48,421 bases of DNA from Geobacteraceae bacterium (GCA_024281055.1 JAMXLF010000091.1:1-48421); one strand, 5' to 3'; positions 24,926-33,654 are shown, counted from the stretch's first letter. Program-made: numbers and translations. Notes: generated from the sequence alone by a model not told the origin.

Positions 24926-25212
24926 CGCCGGTAGCTTCTCCTTGGGTGATTTCAGCAGTTCAGTTTACACCGTCCCGGTGAGCGGGATGGCCGGCAAACA
25001 ATCTGTTCTTATTACCATATTCCGCGGTAAAGGTATACCATTTTCGCGTAAAACCGCGCTCCTTCCGGTATACGGAATAATAATATCACGTTTTTCCCGT
25101 ATGTCGCGGCATGAGAGCGAATAGTGCCACAACTATGCGGTATGGTTGATTTCATCGGGAAGCTGTGCTAGCCTTCACAGGTTTTTCCGATAACTGAGAT
25201 GTGCGAGGCACC
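24926..25212. promoter_or_regulatory. Divergent shc / hpnN intergenic control region
   Basis: The gap should hold promoters for both hopanoid units. It contains an inverted repeat (ATATTCCG near 25018-25025 and CGGAATA near 25074-25080) that flanks GGTATACC and CGGTATACGG palindromes, and a CTGTG-N8-CACAG repeat near 25162-25179. I cannot place -35/-10 boxes with confidence. These look like operator candidates. Confidence 0.4.
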
Positions 25213-27876
25213 ATGAACCAATGCAATAACTACCGGGGGCCGTTTGGCCTGATTATACGGTACCCGCGGCTTATCCTCGGTGCGGCCCTGCTGCTGGCGG
25301 CCCTGTCCGTGCTCTATACCTGGGAAAAGATGGCGTTTCTCACCGGCCGTGATCAGCTGATGCCGGCCAATACCTCTTTCAACCGGGACTATCAGGCGTA
25401 TCGCCGCGAATTCGGCGATCAGGAGGAGATCGCCGTCGTGATCGAGAGCGGCGACAGCGCCCGGGCCGGCCAGTTCGGGGAGAGGCTGGCCGAGTGCCTG
25501 CGTGGCGACCGGCAGCACTTCCGCGAGGTCTTCTTCCCCTTCGGTCTCCCCTTTTTCCAGAAGAACGGGCTCCTCCTCATGCCGAAGGAGGAGTTGGCGA
25601 CGTTCACCGCCAACCTGGCCAAGGCGGCGCCGACCCTCAAGGCCCTGGCGGCGGCCCCCTCGGTGCAGACACTTTTCACGAGCCTGACCGGCGACATGGA
25701 AAAGTACCTGGCGGCCCCGGACGCACCGGGGAGCGGGGAGCGGCTCGACCGTCTCGTCTTCATGCTCGGGGCGCTGGGAGACGGCATCGGCAGCTTCGCC
25801 AACGGAGGGGGCGCGGGACTGTCCCTGGAGTCGGTCATGTTCCGGCGGGCCGACGGCTCCGAATCCTCCTTTGTCGCGGCCGGCCGCCAGCAAGTGCTGA
25901 CGGTCCTGCCGGTGAAGGACGAGTCGAGCTTCATGCAGTCCGCCGCCGCCATCGACGCGCTGCGCAAGGAAATCGCGGCGCTGAAGAAGCGTCCCGAATT
26001 CGCGGGGGTGACCATCGGGCTCACCGGAACGCCGGTCCTGGAGCATGACGAGATGCTGACGAGCAAGCGGGACATCACGCTTGCCACCGCCATCACCGTG
26101 GTGCTGACGGTGATCCTCCTGCTCGTCGCCTTTCGCGGCCTCCTCAACACGATCGCCGCAATGGTCGCCCTGGCGGTGGCGATCTCCCTCTCCTTCGGTT
26201 TCGCCACCCTGGCCGTGGGTCACCTGAACATCCTCTCTTCGGTCTTCGCCGTGATGCTCATCGGCATCGGCATCGAATACGGCATCCAGGTGGTGCTCCG
26301 CTACCAGGAAGAGCTCGCGCGCGGCAGGTCACGGGACGAGGCATTGCGGCTCTCACTGTCCCGCAACGGCTGGGCCATCGTGATGGCCGCAGCGACCGTC
26401 GCCGCCGCCTTCGGCACCTTCGCTTTCACCGATTTCAAGGGGATCGCCGAGCTGGGGGTCATCGCCGCTGGCGGTATCGCCATCTGCGTCCTCGTCACCT
26501 TCACCGTCCTGCCGGCCCTCCTCGTTCTCTTTCCAGTCCGCATGCCCCGCACCCGGCCCGCAGTCGGGGCTGAGCCCGGCTGGCAGCGCCTGCTGTTCGG
26601 CTACCCCCGCATGGTTTTGCCCATTGCCCTCATTCTGGCCTTTGTCTGCCTCTGGCCCCTTTTCCACAGCGAGTTCGACTATAACCTGATGAACATGCAG
26701 GCGAAGGGGCTCGAGTCGGTCAACTACGCCTACAAGCTCATGCGGAGCAAGGAGAACGCCGGCTACTTTGCCGTCGTTACCGCCGCCACCAAGGAGGAGG
26801 CGGCGGTAAGGGCGAAGACCCTCGAAAGCCTTCCAACCGTCGACCATGTGGTCTGGGCGGGCTCCTTCGTCCCCGACGACCAGACGGAGAAGCTCCGCCT
26901 GCTGGCCGCGGCGCGAAAGGAGTTGGCTGACGTCAAGCCCGTTCCCTACGAGGAGGACCTGCGCCTCATGGAACTCCCGGCGGTGTTCGAGAACTTCCGC
27001 AACACCGTGGAGAAGCTGAAGACGGGCCTTGCAAAGGAAAACAAGCCCGCGGCCCGACCGGTCGGCGCCTTCCTCGCCACCCTCGACAAGTTCTTCGCGG
27101 GCCTCGAGAAGGAGAAGGACCGGAACGCCGTGGGGATGTTGAAGGACTTCCAGGGGGGGATGTTCGCCGAGCTTCCGGCCCGCATCGAACTCCTCAAAAA
27201 GAGTCTCGACGCCGCGCCGGTGCAGGCGGCTGACGTACCCCCCGAGCTGATGCGGCGCTTTATCAGCAAGAACGGCACGTACCTCCTCCAGGTGGCGCCG
27301 AAGGAAGAGATCTTCGCCCGGGGGCCGCTGAAGCGTTTCCTCGACGACGTGCGGAAGGTCGACCCTGCCGCCACCGGCGAACCGGTCATGGTCTACGAAT
27401 CGATGACCGTGCTGCGCGACTCTTACCGGAGCGCCTTCATCTTTGCCTTTGCCGCCATCGCCGCTATCCTCCTCGTCACCTTCCGGAGCTTCCGCTACGC
27501 CCTCATCGGCCTCGTGCCGCTGGTGGCGGGGATTCTCTTCATGGTGGCGGGCATGCGTCTCTTCGGCATCTCCTTCAACTCTGCCAATGTCATCGTGCTG
27601 CCCCTCGTCCTGGGCATCGCCGTCGATTCGGGGATCTACCTGATCAGCCGCTACCGCCGCGAGGACGAGACGCCGCGCCAGGTGATCCTTTCCAGCACCG
27701 GGATCGGGGTCTTCCTCAACACCCTCACCATCATGGCGAGCTTCGGCGCGCTCATGGTCGCCCACCATCAGGGGGTGTTCAGCATCGGCGCGGTGATGAG
27801 CCTGGGGATGGTGGCGTGCCAGATGGCGTTCATCATTGTTCTGCCAGCTGTTTTGACGCTGTTCGGCCGGAAATAG
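25213..27876 (+). CDS. hpnN: HpnN, RND/MMPL-type hopanoid transporter
   Basis: This 887-residue RND-superfamily protein has an N-terminal membrane helix, two periplasmic domains and two blocks of membrane helices. Each block carries the MMPL/RND signature (GIGIEYGIQVVLRYQEE in the first, GIAVDSGIYLISRYRRE in the second). HpnN proteins move hopanoids from the inner to the outer membrane. Divergence from shc supports this assignment. The start is ATG 25213; an upstream GTG in frame (25201) is less likely. The following gap carries a GTTCAA repeat cluster. Confidence 0.92.
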   Translation: MNQCNNYRGPFGLIIRYPRLILGAALLLAALSVLYTWEKMAFLTGRDQLMPANTSFNRDYQAYRREFGDQEEIAVVIESGDSARAGQFGERLAECLRGDRQHFREVFFPFGLPFFQKNGLLLMPKEELATFTANLAKAAPTLKALAAAPSVQTLFTSLTGDMEKYLAAPDAPGSGERLDRLVFMLGALGDGIGSFANGGGAGLSLESVMFRRADGSESSFVAAGRQQVLTVLPVKDESSFMQSAAAIDALRKEIAALKKRPEFAGVTIGLTGTPVLEHDEMLTSKRDITLATAITVVLTVILLLVAFRGLLNTIAAMVALAVAISLSFGFATLAVGHLNILSSVFAVMLIGIGIEYGIQVVLRYQEELARGRSRDEALRLSLSRNGWAIVMAAATVAAAFGTFAFTDFKGIAELGVIAAGGIAICVLVTFTVLPALLVLFPVRMPRTRPAVGAEPGWQRLLFGYPRMVLPIALILAFVCLWPLFHSEFDYNLMNMQAKGLESVNYAYKLMRSKENAGYFAVVTAATKEEAAVRAKTLESLPTVDHVVWAGSFVPDDQTEKLRLLAAARKELADVKPVPYEEDLRLMELPAVFENFRNTVEKLKTGLAKENKPAARPVGAFLATLDKFFAGLEKEKDRNAVGMLKDFQGGMFAELPARIELLKKSLDAAPVQAADVPPELMRRFISKNGTYLLQVAPKEEIFARGPLKRFLDDVRKVDPAATGEPVMVYESMTVLRDSYRSAFIFAFAAIAAILLVTFRSFRYALIGLVPLVAGILFMVAGMRLFGISFNSANVIVLPLVLGIAVDSGIYLISRYRREDETPRQVILSSTGIGVFLNTLTIMASFGALMVAHHQGVFSIGAVMSLGMVACQMAFIIVLPAVLTLFGRK

Positions 27877-27892
27877 ACGGCTCGCAGAAACT

Positions 27893-27941
27893 GTTCAACG
27901 TTCAAGGTTCGAAGTTCAACGTTGAACATTGAACATTGAAC
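27893..27941. repeat. GTTCAA/TTGAAC repeat cluster 2
   Basis: A GTTCAACGTTCAAGGTTC unit is followed by inverted GAACATTGAAC units. It sits immediately after the hpnN stop and fills most of the gap before the next gene. Confidence 0.8.
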
Positions 27942-27961
27942 AAATGTGAAGTGATGGAGCC

Positions 27962-28546
27962 ATGAACAAGAGAATTGACGAAAATCTCCGCGGGGCTGTG
28001 CCTCTGGCCCACCTTTTCCTGCGGGAGCGGGTGAAGGCGGGAGATCGGGTGGTGGACGCCACCAGCGGCAATGGCCGCGACACGCTCCTCCTGGCCCAAC
28101 TCGTGGGGGAGGGGGGGCAGGTCTGGGCCTTCGATCTCCAGGAAGACGCGCTTACCGCGACCAGGGAGATTCTCGCCGCCCACGGCGTTCTCGGCAGGGT
28201 GGAGCTTGTCCTGGCCGGGCATGAGCGGCTTGCGGAGGTGGTGGACGGGCCCCTGGCGGCGGTGGTCTTCAACCTTGGCTACCTCCCCGGCGGCGACCAG
28301 CGTATTATCACCCGGCCGACGACCACACTGCCCGCTCTCGCCGCCGCCCTCGGGCTCCTTGCCCCCGGGGGGCTTCTCCTTATCGTTATCTACACCGGCC
28401 ACGACGGTGCGCGGGCGGAGGAAGAGGCAGTGACAGGGTGGGCAGCCGGGCTCGATCCCCGTGCGTTCAACGTCTGGGCGTGCCGCCAACCCAACCGTTC
28501 GACCGCCGCTCCTTATCTCGTGCTTGTGGAAAAGGGAAAGCCATGA
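27962..28546 (+). CDS. mnmM: MnmM/YtqB-like tRNA wobble-uridine methyltransferase
   Basis: The 194-residue class I methyltransferase shows DATSGNGRDTLLLA (SAM-binding) and the family-specific VFNLGYLPGGDQ motif, as in Bacillus YtqB (MnmM). MnmM methylates 5-aminomethyl-2-thiouridine at tRNA position 34. Alignment from memory with YtqB is good over the full length, but the substrate here is inferred. A GGAG site precedes the ATG. Its stop overlaps the start of hpnI (ATGA), so the two are translationally coupled, which is odd for a tRNA enzyme. Confidence 0.78.
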   Translation: MNKRIDENLRGAVPLAHLFLRERVKAGDRVVDATSGNGRDTLLLAQLVGEGGQVWAFDLQEDALTATREILAAHGVLGRVELVLAGHERLAEVVDGPLAAVVFNLGYLPGGDQRIITRPTTTLPALAAALGLLAPGGLLLIVIYTGHDGARAEEEAVTGWAAGLDPRAFNVWACRQPNRSTAAPYLVLVEKGKP

Positions 28547-29682
28547 TCCGTTCCGTCCTGCCGTTCCTCGTCATCCTGCCCCCGCTTGCCTACGGGGTGA
28601 TCGCCCTCTGGTGCGGCCGCGCCTACTTCCGCCGGGAAAAAACTGAGAGTACGTATGCCCCCCCGGTCACCATCCTCAAGCCGGTGAAAGGGATGGACGC
28701 GGAGAGCTTCGAGAACTTCGCCTCCTTCTGTCGGCAGGAGTACCCCGCGTTCCAGCTCGTCTTTGCCTGCGCCGCGGCGGACGACCCGGCCATCCCGGTC
28801 ATCGAGCGGCTGCGGCAAGAATTCCCTGACATCGACATGGAACTGGTGGTGGACGGCCGGATCTACGGCCCCAACTACAAGGTCTGCAACCTGATGAATG
28901 CCTGGCCCCGGGCGAAGCACGACCTGGTCATCATCTGCGACAGCGACATCCGCGTCGGCCCGGACTATCTCGGCGAGGTCTGCGCTCCCTTTGCCGACCC
29001 GCGGGTGGGGCTCGTCACCTCCCTCTACCGGACCTCCGGCGTGAAGGGGGCCGGGTGCGCGGTGGAGGCCATGGGGTTCACCGTGGAGATGATCCCCAAC
29101 GTCATGGTGGCCCTGCGGCTGGAGGGGCTCTCCTTTGCCCTGGGTGCCTCCATGGCGGTGCGCCGGGCCGCCCTGGAAGAGATCGGGGGCTTTGCCGCCC
29201 TGGTCAACTACCTGGCCGACGACTACCAGCTCGGCAACAGGATCCATAGGGCCGGCTACCGGCTGGAGCTCTCCGACTGCTTCGTGGAGAGCATCATGCA
29301 CCGGGAATCGCTCGCCACAGTCCTTTCCCGGCAGCTGCGCTGGTCGAGGACCATGCGCGTCTCCCGCCCCGGCGGCTACCTCGCCGCGGGTATCACCCAG
29401 CCGTTTCCTTTCGCCCTCCTTGCCCTCGCCGTTGCCGGCTCCTCCCCCGCCGGGGTTGCCGCTGCCCTTCTCCTCTACCTTGTCCGTGCAGCTTCGGCCA
29501 TCATCTTCAGCCGTTGCTATGTGCGGGACAACGTCTTTCCCTGCTGGCTCTGGCTTCTGCCTTTCCGCGATCTCTGCGCCTTTGCCACCTGGGGGCTCGC
29601 CTTCCTCGGCAACCGGGTCCGTTGGCGCGGCCACCTCTATCGTCTTCTCCCCGGTGGGAAGATGGCGGAGATCTCCCAATAA
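28543..29682 (+). CDS. hpnI: HpnI, hopanoid glycosyltransferase (ceramide glucosyltransferase-like)
   Basis: This 379-residue GT2 enzyme has an N-terminal membrane helix, the opening VTILKPVKGMD, the nucleotide-sugar motif VIICDSDIRVG, a later DDYQLG and the QLRWSRTMR (QxxRW) motif, then C-terminal membrane helices. This is the ceramide-glucosyltransferase-like pattern of HpnI, which adds N-acetylglucosamine to bacteriohopanetetrol. The start at 28543 overlaps the preceding stop. No hpnJ or hpnK follows. The AT-rich inverted repeat downstream may end the transcript. Confidence 0.88.
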   Translation: MIRSVLPFLVILPPLAYGVIALWCGRAYFRREKTESTYAPPVTILKPVKGMDAESFENFASFCRQEYPAFQLVFACAAADDPAIPVIERLRQEFPDIDMELVVDGRIYGPNYKVCNLMNAWPRAKHDLVIICDSDIRVGPDYLGEVCAPFADPRVGLVTSLYRTSGVKGAGCAVEAMGFTVEMIPNVMVALRLEGLSFALGASMAVRRAALEEIGGFAALVNYLADDYQLGNRIHRAGYRLELSDCFVESIMHRESLATVLSRQLRWSRTMRVSRPGGYLAAGITQPFPFALLALAVAGSSPAGVAAALLLYLVRAASAIIFSRCYVRDNVFPCWLWLLPFRDLCAFATWGLAFLGNRVRWRGHLYRLLPGGKMAEISQ

Positions 29683-29716
29683 GCAACCCCCAAAATCGTC
29701 TCACTCAGATTAACTT

Positions 29717-29796
29717 CGGATAAAATCTGATAAAAATCTGATTGATTGGATGAAGGGTGATCCGACTTTTATCCGAATTTATCAGATTTTTATCCG
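29717..29796. repeat. AT-rich long inverted repeat after hpnI
   Basis: The 18-base arm 29717-29734 and the 19-base arm 29778-29796 are inverted copies differing by one inserted A. The loop of about 43 bases contains a further TTATCCG. It could act as a terminator-like hairpin. Confidence 0.7.
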
Positions 29797-29916
29797 TGTG
29801 AAACCGCCTCTGTTTTTTCCTGAGCGGCTCCGACCCTTGGTTGCAAATGGCTCTCAAGGTGGTACGCTGGACCTGCATGACAGGCAGGCTCAGGCCGCAA
29901 CGACACGGAGGGTACA

Positions 29917-31542
29917 ATGGACATCCGGGAAAGGATCAACGGGATATTCCCCGCTGAAGAGGAGATACCGGCGGAATGCCGCCTCGACGGGGCGGTGGAG
30001 CTGCGGGAGTACCTGGTCAACGGCGAGTTGCGCCCTTGGGAAGGGGCGCTCCAGGAGGTCCGCTCGCCGGTCTGCGTGCGGACCAGAACCAGCGTTGAAC
30101 GGAAGCTGATCGGCGGCTTTCCCCTCCTGACGGAGAAGGAGGCGCTCGCCGCCCTCGACGCCGCGGTGTGCGCCTATGACAGCGGCCGGGGGCTCTGGTC
30201 GACCATGTCTGTGGCATGTCGGATCGACCGAGTGCGGGAGTTCGCCTCCCGCATGGAAGGGGAGCGGGACCGCGTGGTCGAACTCCTCATGTGGGAGATC
30301 GGCAAGTCTCGCCGCGACGCGGAGAAAGAGTTCGACCGGACAGTCGACTACATCGCCGACACCATCGATGCCCTCAAGGACCTGGACCGGGTCTCCTCCC
30401 GCTTCGTCATCGCCCAGGGAATCATCGGTCAGGTGCGCCGAGCTCCCCTCGGGATGGTCCTCTCCATGGGGCCCTACAACTACCCCCTCAACGAGACCTT
30501 CACGACCCTCATTCCGGCGCTCATCATGGGGAACACCACGGTGGTGAAGCCGCCGCGCCATGGGGTCCTCCTGTTCCAGCCGCTCCTCGAGGCCTTCCGC
30601 GACTCCTTCCCGCCGGGTGTGGTGAACTTCGTCTTCGGTGAAGGACGGAAGATCGGCCCGCCCCTCATGGCAAGCGGCAAGGTGGACGCCCTCGCTTTCA
30701 TCGGCACGAGCAAAGCCGCCAACGCCCTGCAGAAGGCCCATCCCCGGCCGCACCGGCTCCGCCTTGCCCTCGGGCTCGAGGCGAAAAACCCTGCCGTCAT
30801 CCTCCCCGATGCCGACCTGGAGCTAGCCGTTGCCGAATGTCTCGCCGGAAGCCTCTCCTTCAACGGTCAGCGCTGTACGGCCATAAAGATTGTCTTCGTC
30901 CACGAGAGCATCGCTGCTCCCTTCCTCCACCTCTTCGGCGAGGCCATCGAGAAGCTCCCCTGCGGCATGCCGTGGGAGCAGAACGTGGCCATAACCCCGC
31001 TCCCGGAGCCGGACAAGCCGTCCTACCTGACAGAGCTCATAGCCGACGCGGAGCGCCACGGCGCCCGGGTGACGAACGAGTGGGGAGGCCTGGCGAATGC
31101 CACCTTCTTCTATCCTGCGGCGGTCTACCCGGTCGACGAGCGGATGCGCCTCTACCGCGAGGAGCAGTTCGGCCCGGTGATCCCGGTCGTCCCCTTCGGC
31201 GACATCGCCGCTCCCGTCGACTACATCGTTTCCTCCGACTACGGCCAGCAGGTGAGCATCTTCGGCCGCGACTCCGCCCATATTGCCAGCCTCGTCGACC
31301 ACCTCGTCAACCAGGTCTGCCGGGTGAACATCAACAGCCAGTGCCAGCGCGGCCCCGACATCTTCCCCTTCACCGGGCGGAAGGACTCGGCGGTGGGGAC
31401 CCTCTCCGTCTCCGACGCGCTTCGCGCCTTCTCCATCCGGACCCTGGCCGCGGCCAAAGAAACCAAGGCGAACAAGGAGCTGATCCGGACCATCATCCGG
31501 GATAGAAAGTCCAATTTTCTCTCTACCGATTTCATTCTGTGA
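29917..31542 (+). CDS. gapN: NADP-dependent glyceraldehyde-3-phosphate dehydrogenase-like aldehyde dehydrogenase (GapN type)
   Basis: This 541-residue aldehyde dehydrogenase has the catalytic Cys320 in FNGQRCTA and the general base Glu288 in GLEAKNPAV. The C-terminal GPDIFPFTGRKDSAVGTL block is typical of non-phosphorylating GapN enzymes, which oxidise glyceraldehyde 3-phosphate straight to 3-phosphoglycerate with NADP. It is longer than Streptococcus GapN because of an N-terminal extension of about 50 residues. GGAGGG precedes the ATG. Substrate specificity is inferred from motifs. Confidence 0.78.
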   Translation: MDIRERINGIFPAEEEIPAECRLDGAVELREYLVNGELRPWEGALQEVRSPVCVRTRTSVERKLIGGFPLLTEKEALAALDAAVCAYDSGRGLWSTMSVACRIDRVREFASRMEGERDRVVELLMWEIGKSRRDAEKEFDRTVDYIADTIDALKDLDRVSSRFVIAQGIIGQVRRAPLGMVLSMGPYNYPLNETFTTLIPALIMGNTTVVKPPRHGVLLFQPLLEAFRDSFPPGVVNFVFGEGRKIGPPLMASGKVDALAFIGTSKAANALQKAHPRPHRLRLALGLEAKNPAVILPDADLELAVAECLAGSLSFNGQRCTAIKIVFVHESIAAPFLHLFGEAIEKLPCGMPWEQNVAITPLPEPDKPSYLTELIADAERHGARVTNEWGGLANATFFYPAAVYPVDERMRLYREEQFGPVIPVVPFGDIAAPVDYIVSSDYGQQVSIFGRDSAHIASLVDHLVNQVCRVNINSQCQRGPDIFPFTGRKDSAVGTLSVSDALRAFSIRTLAAAKETKANKELIRTIIRDRKSNFLSTDFIL

Positions 31543-31559
31543 GGAGAGGAATAGTGGTG

Positions 31560-31620
31560 GTCTGTAGGGGGGGCTTGTACCCACCCGCTGCAGGGCAACC
31601 ACAAGGGTTGCCTCCTACCA
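31560..31620. repeat. Palindromic REP-like element (GTAGGGG type)
   Basis: Outer arms GTAGGGGG (31564-31571) and CCTCCTAC (31611-31618) enclose GGCAACC-N4/5-GGTTGCC. The element belongs by its ends to the same dispersed type as 22826-22854. Confidence 0.6.
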
Positions 31621-31669
31621 AAACCCCGATTTCACCCCATGAGAAGGAGAAAAAACGGAGGCCATTTCC

Positions 31670-32308
31670 ATGAAGTACATGATCATCAGCAAGCATCTCG
31701 TCATTGTCCTCCTCATCGCTGCTGGCCTGACCTTTGTTGCCGGCGTAGCCGGCGCTGCGCAGAAAGGGACAGCCGGGCTGGCGAAGGCGACCTTCGCGGG
31801 GGGGTGCTTCTGGTGCATGGTGCATCCCTTCGACGAGCTTCCGGGTGTCGTGTCGGTCACATCGGGGTACACCGGCGGGACGAAGAAAAAACCGAACTAC
31901 GAGGAAGTCTCCGCCGGCACAACCGGCCACGCCGAGTCGGTGGAGATCGTTTTCGACCCGACGAAGATCAGCTACGAAAAGCTCCTCGACGTCTTCTGGC
32001 ACAACATCGACCCGACCACGAAGGACCGCGAGTTCTGCGACACGGGGCACCAGTACCGCACCGCCATCTTCTACCACGACGAGAACCAGAAGCGGCTTGC
32101 CGAGGCCTCGAAACAGGCCCTCGAAAAGTCCAAGCCCTTTCCCGGGCCCATCGTCACCGAGATCGTCCCAGCCTCCATCTTCTACCCCGCCGAGGAGTAC
32201 CACCAGAACTACTACAAGAAAAACCCGATTCGCTACAAGTACTACCGCTGGGGGTGCGGTCGTGACAAGCGGCTGCAGGAGCTGTGGGGGAGCGCGGCGG
32301 GGCACTGA
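31670..32308 (+). CDS. msrA: Exported peptide methionine sulfoxide reductase A
   Basis: This 212-residue MsrA reduces the S form of methionine sulfoxide. The catalytic Cys46 lies in GGCFWC, followed by GYTGG and, later, the EFCDTGHQYRTAIFY and AEEYHQNYY blocks that bind substrate. Residues 1-30 form a clear signal peptide ending AGAAQ, so the enzyme acts outside the cytoplasm, repairing periplasmic or surface proteins. GGAGG lies about 9 bases before the ATG. The reductant system is not encoded nearby. Confidence 0.93.
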   Translation: MKYMIISKHLVIVLLIAAGLTFVAGVAGAAQKGTAGLAKATFAGGCFWCMVHPFDELPGVVSVTSGYTGGTKKKPNYEEVSAGTTGHAESVEIVFDPTKISYEKLLDVFWHNIDPTTKDREFCDTGHQYRTAIFYHDENQKRLAEASKQALEKSKPFPGPIVTEIVPASIFYPAEEYHQNYYKKNPIRYKYYRWGCGRDKRLQELWGSAAGH

Positions 32309-32337
32309 GGCGACTACGAATTCGGAAAATAACGACC

Positions 32338-32366
32338 TTGACAGGGGAGGAATTAAAAGGTACTTT
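32338..32366 (+). promoter_or_regulatory. Possible promoter of a short leader RNA
   Basis: TTGACA (32338-32343) and TACTTT (32361-32366) are 17 bases apart. The -35 is perfect and the -10 weak. A terminator follows about 55-90 bases later. Confidence 0.4.
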
Positions 32367-32419
32367 CGGCTAATCTTTCTTCAGGAAGGGCGTTTATGAG
32401 GGATGCCTGGGTAGATACG

Positions 32420-32457
32420 AGCCGCTGCTACGGTTTAAGCCGTGGGGCGGCTTTTTT
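32420..32457 (+). terminator. Terminator or attenuator upstream of the Cys-motif gene
   Basis: Outer arms AGCCGC (32420-32425) and GCGGCT (32447-32452), with an inner ACGG/CCGT stem, are followed by a run of T. It lies between msrA and the Cys-motif gene, only about 35 bases before that gene's start. Confidence 0.75.
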
Positions 32458-32490
32458 GTGCCTCAACATGCTTCAGAGGACAAGAACACC

Positions 32491-32778
32491 GTGAACAATA
32501 CCTGCTGCTCCTGCAAACACGGCCATGACAAGAAATCCGACGGGCAGAAGGCATCACCCGGCACGGTGTGGTGCGCCCAGCGCAACGTGCAGATGGGCCG
32601 CACCAGGCAGATGCCCTGCTTCGTGGCCAGGGGCGGCATGAAGGTCAATCACTGCGCCGATTGCCGAAGGGCTAAGATCCTGACGAACACCGGGGAGAGC
32701 CCGCGGCTCGGCAATGTCTGGTGCGAGAAGAAGCGCCTCGAGATAAACAAACAGCGCAGCATGGCGTGTTTTGAATGA
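32491..32778 (+). CDS. Small protein with duplicated Cys motif (possible zinc site)
   Basis: The 95-residue protein consists of two related halves. Each has C-x2-C, a central WC and a closing CF: CCSCKHG / VWCAQR / MPCF, then HCADCRR / VWCEKK / MACF. The spacing in the two halves is nearly the same, suggesting an internal duplication of a four-Cys metal-binding unit. There is no signal peptide. I start it at GTG 32491, with AGAGGA upstream, because the frame further upstream runs into the terminator; GTG 32458 is possible. I do not recognise a named family. The preceding hairpin may control it. Confidence 0.65.
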   Translation: MNNTCCSCKHGHDKKSDGQKASPGTVWCAQRNVQMGRTRQMPCFVARGGMKVNHCADCRRAKILTNTGESPRLGNVWCEKKRLEINKQRSMACFE

Positions 32779-32798
32779 AATGACGAGGAGGGCTCATC

Positions 32799-33632
32799 AT
32801 GCGGTGGTTCAAACTGCTCATCGCCGGCATCACGTTCTGTATCCTGGCGGGCTGTTTCCAGGTGGCGACGGTCGTTCATGTCAATCCCGACGGGAGCGGG
32901 ACGGTGGAGGAGCGGATGCTCCTCAGCAAGAAAGTCGTGGCCCAGCTCGATGCCATGTTCCAGGGATTGGCGGGCGAGGGGGCTGAAAAGCCCAAAGGGA
33001 TGGAGATATTCGAGCCGGAGAAGCTCAAGGCCGAGGCCGCTACCATGGGGGAAGGGGTCACCTACCGCTCGGGGGAAAGGGTGGAAACCGCCGACTATAC
33101 GGGGTACACGGCAACGTATGCATTCACCGACATCACCAAGCTCAGGCTCAGCAACACGGGCAGTGACGCGGTGCGCGCCGGGGCCGGAGGGGAGAAACCC
33201 TCGGCACTGCCGATGACCTTCCGCTTCAGCAAGGGTTCGCCGGCAACCCTGACCGTTGTTCATTCCCGGGAGAAAACGACCGATGACGCCGCAGCCAAGC
33301 CGCCGACGGAGCCGGCACCCGCATCAATCGCCCCAGCTGAGCCGCCTAACGAAGAGGCCAAGAAACTCGCGGAGCTCTTCCTGGGTCTGAAATTCCAGGT
33401 GGCAATCGAGGTAAACGGCACCATCGTCTCCACCAACGCCACCCACCGCGACGGCCAGCGCGTTACCCTCATCGACTTCGACCTGGCAAAACTCGGCCAT
33501 GCCGCAACGAACCTTGAGAAGCTCGGCAGGCTCAACGGCGCTTCCTTCGACGAGGCAATGGTACTGCTCAAGGACATTCCCGGGATGAAGGCGGACATGA
33601 ACGAGGAGCTGAAGGTGGTGTTCAGGAAATGA
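32799..33632 (+). CDS. Lipoprotein of unknown function
   Basis: The 277-residue product has a lipoprotein signal with LAGC (Cys19 lipidated). The mature part begins VHVNPDGSGTVEER, a motif of secreted beta-rich lipoproteins found in many bacteria. It contains a Pro/Ala-rich segment around residues 170-190 and a second beta-rich half. No enzymatic motif is visible. It starts 20 bases after the Cys-motif gene, with GAGGAGG upstream, so the two may be cotranscribed. A bidirectional terminator follows. Confidence 0.78.
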   Translation: MRWFKLLIAGITFCILAGCFQVATVVHVNPDGSGTVEERMLLSKKVVAQLDAMFQGLAGEGAEKPKGMEIFEPEKLKAEAATMGEGVTYRSGERVETADYTGYTATYAFTDITKLRLSNTGSDAVRAGAGGEKPSALPMTFRFSKGSPATLTVVHSREKTTDDAAAKPPTEPAPASIAPAEPPNEEAKKLAELFLGLKFQVAIEVNGTIVSTNATHRDGQRVTLIDFDLAKLGHAATNLEKLGRLNGASFDEAMVLLKDIPGMKADMNEELKVVFRK

Positions 33633-33654
33633 TGCCGGAGGGATAACAATACGC

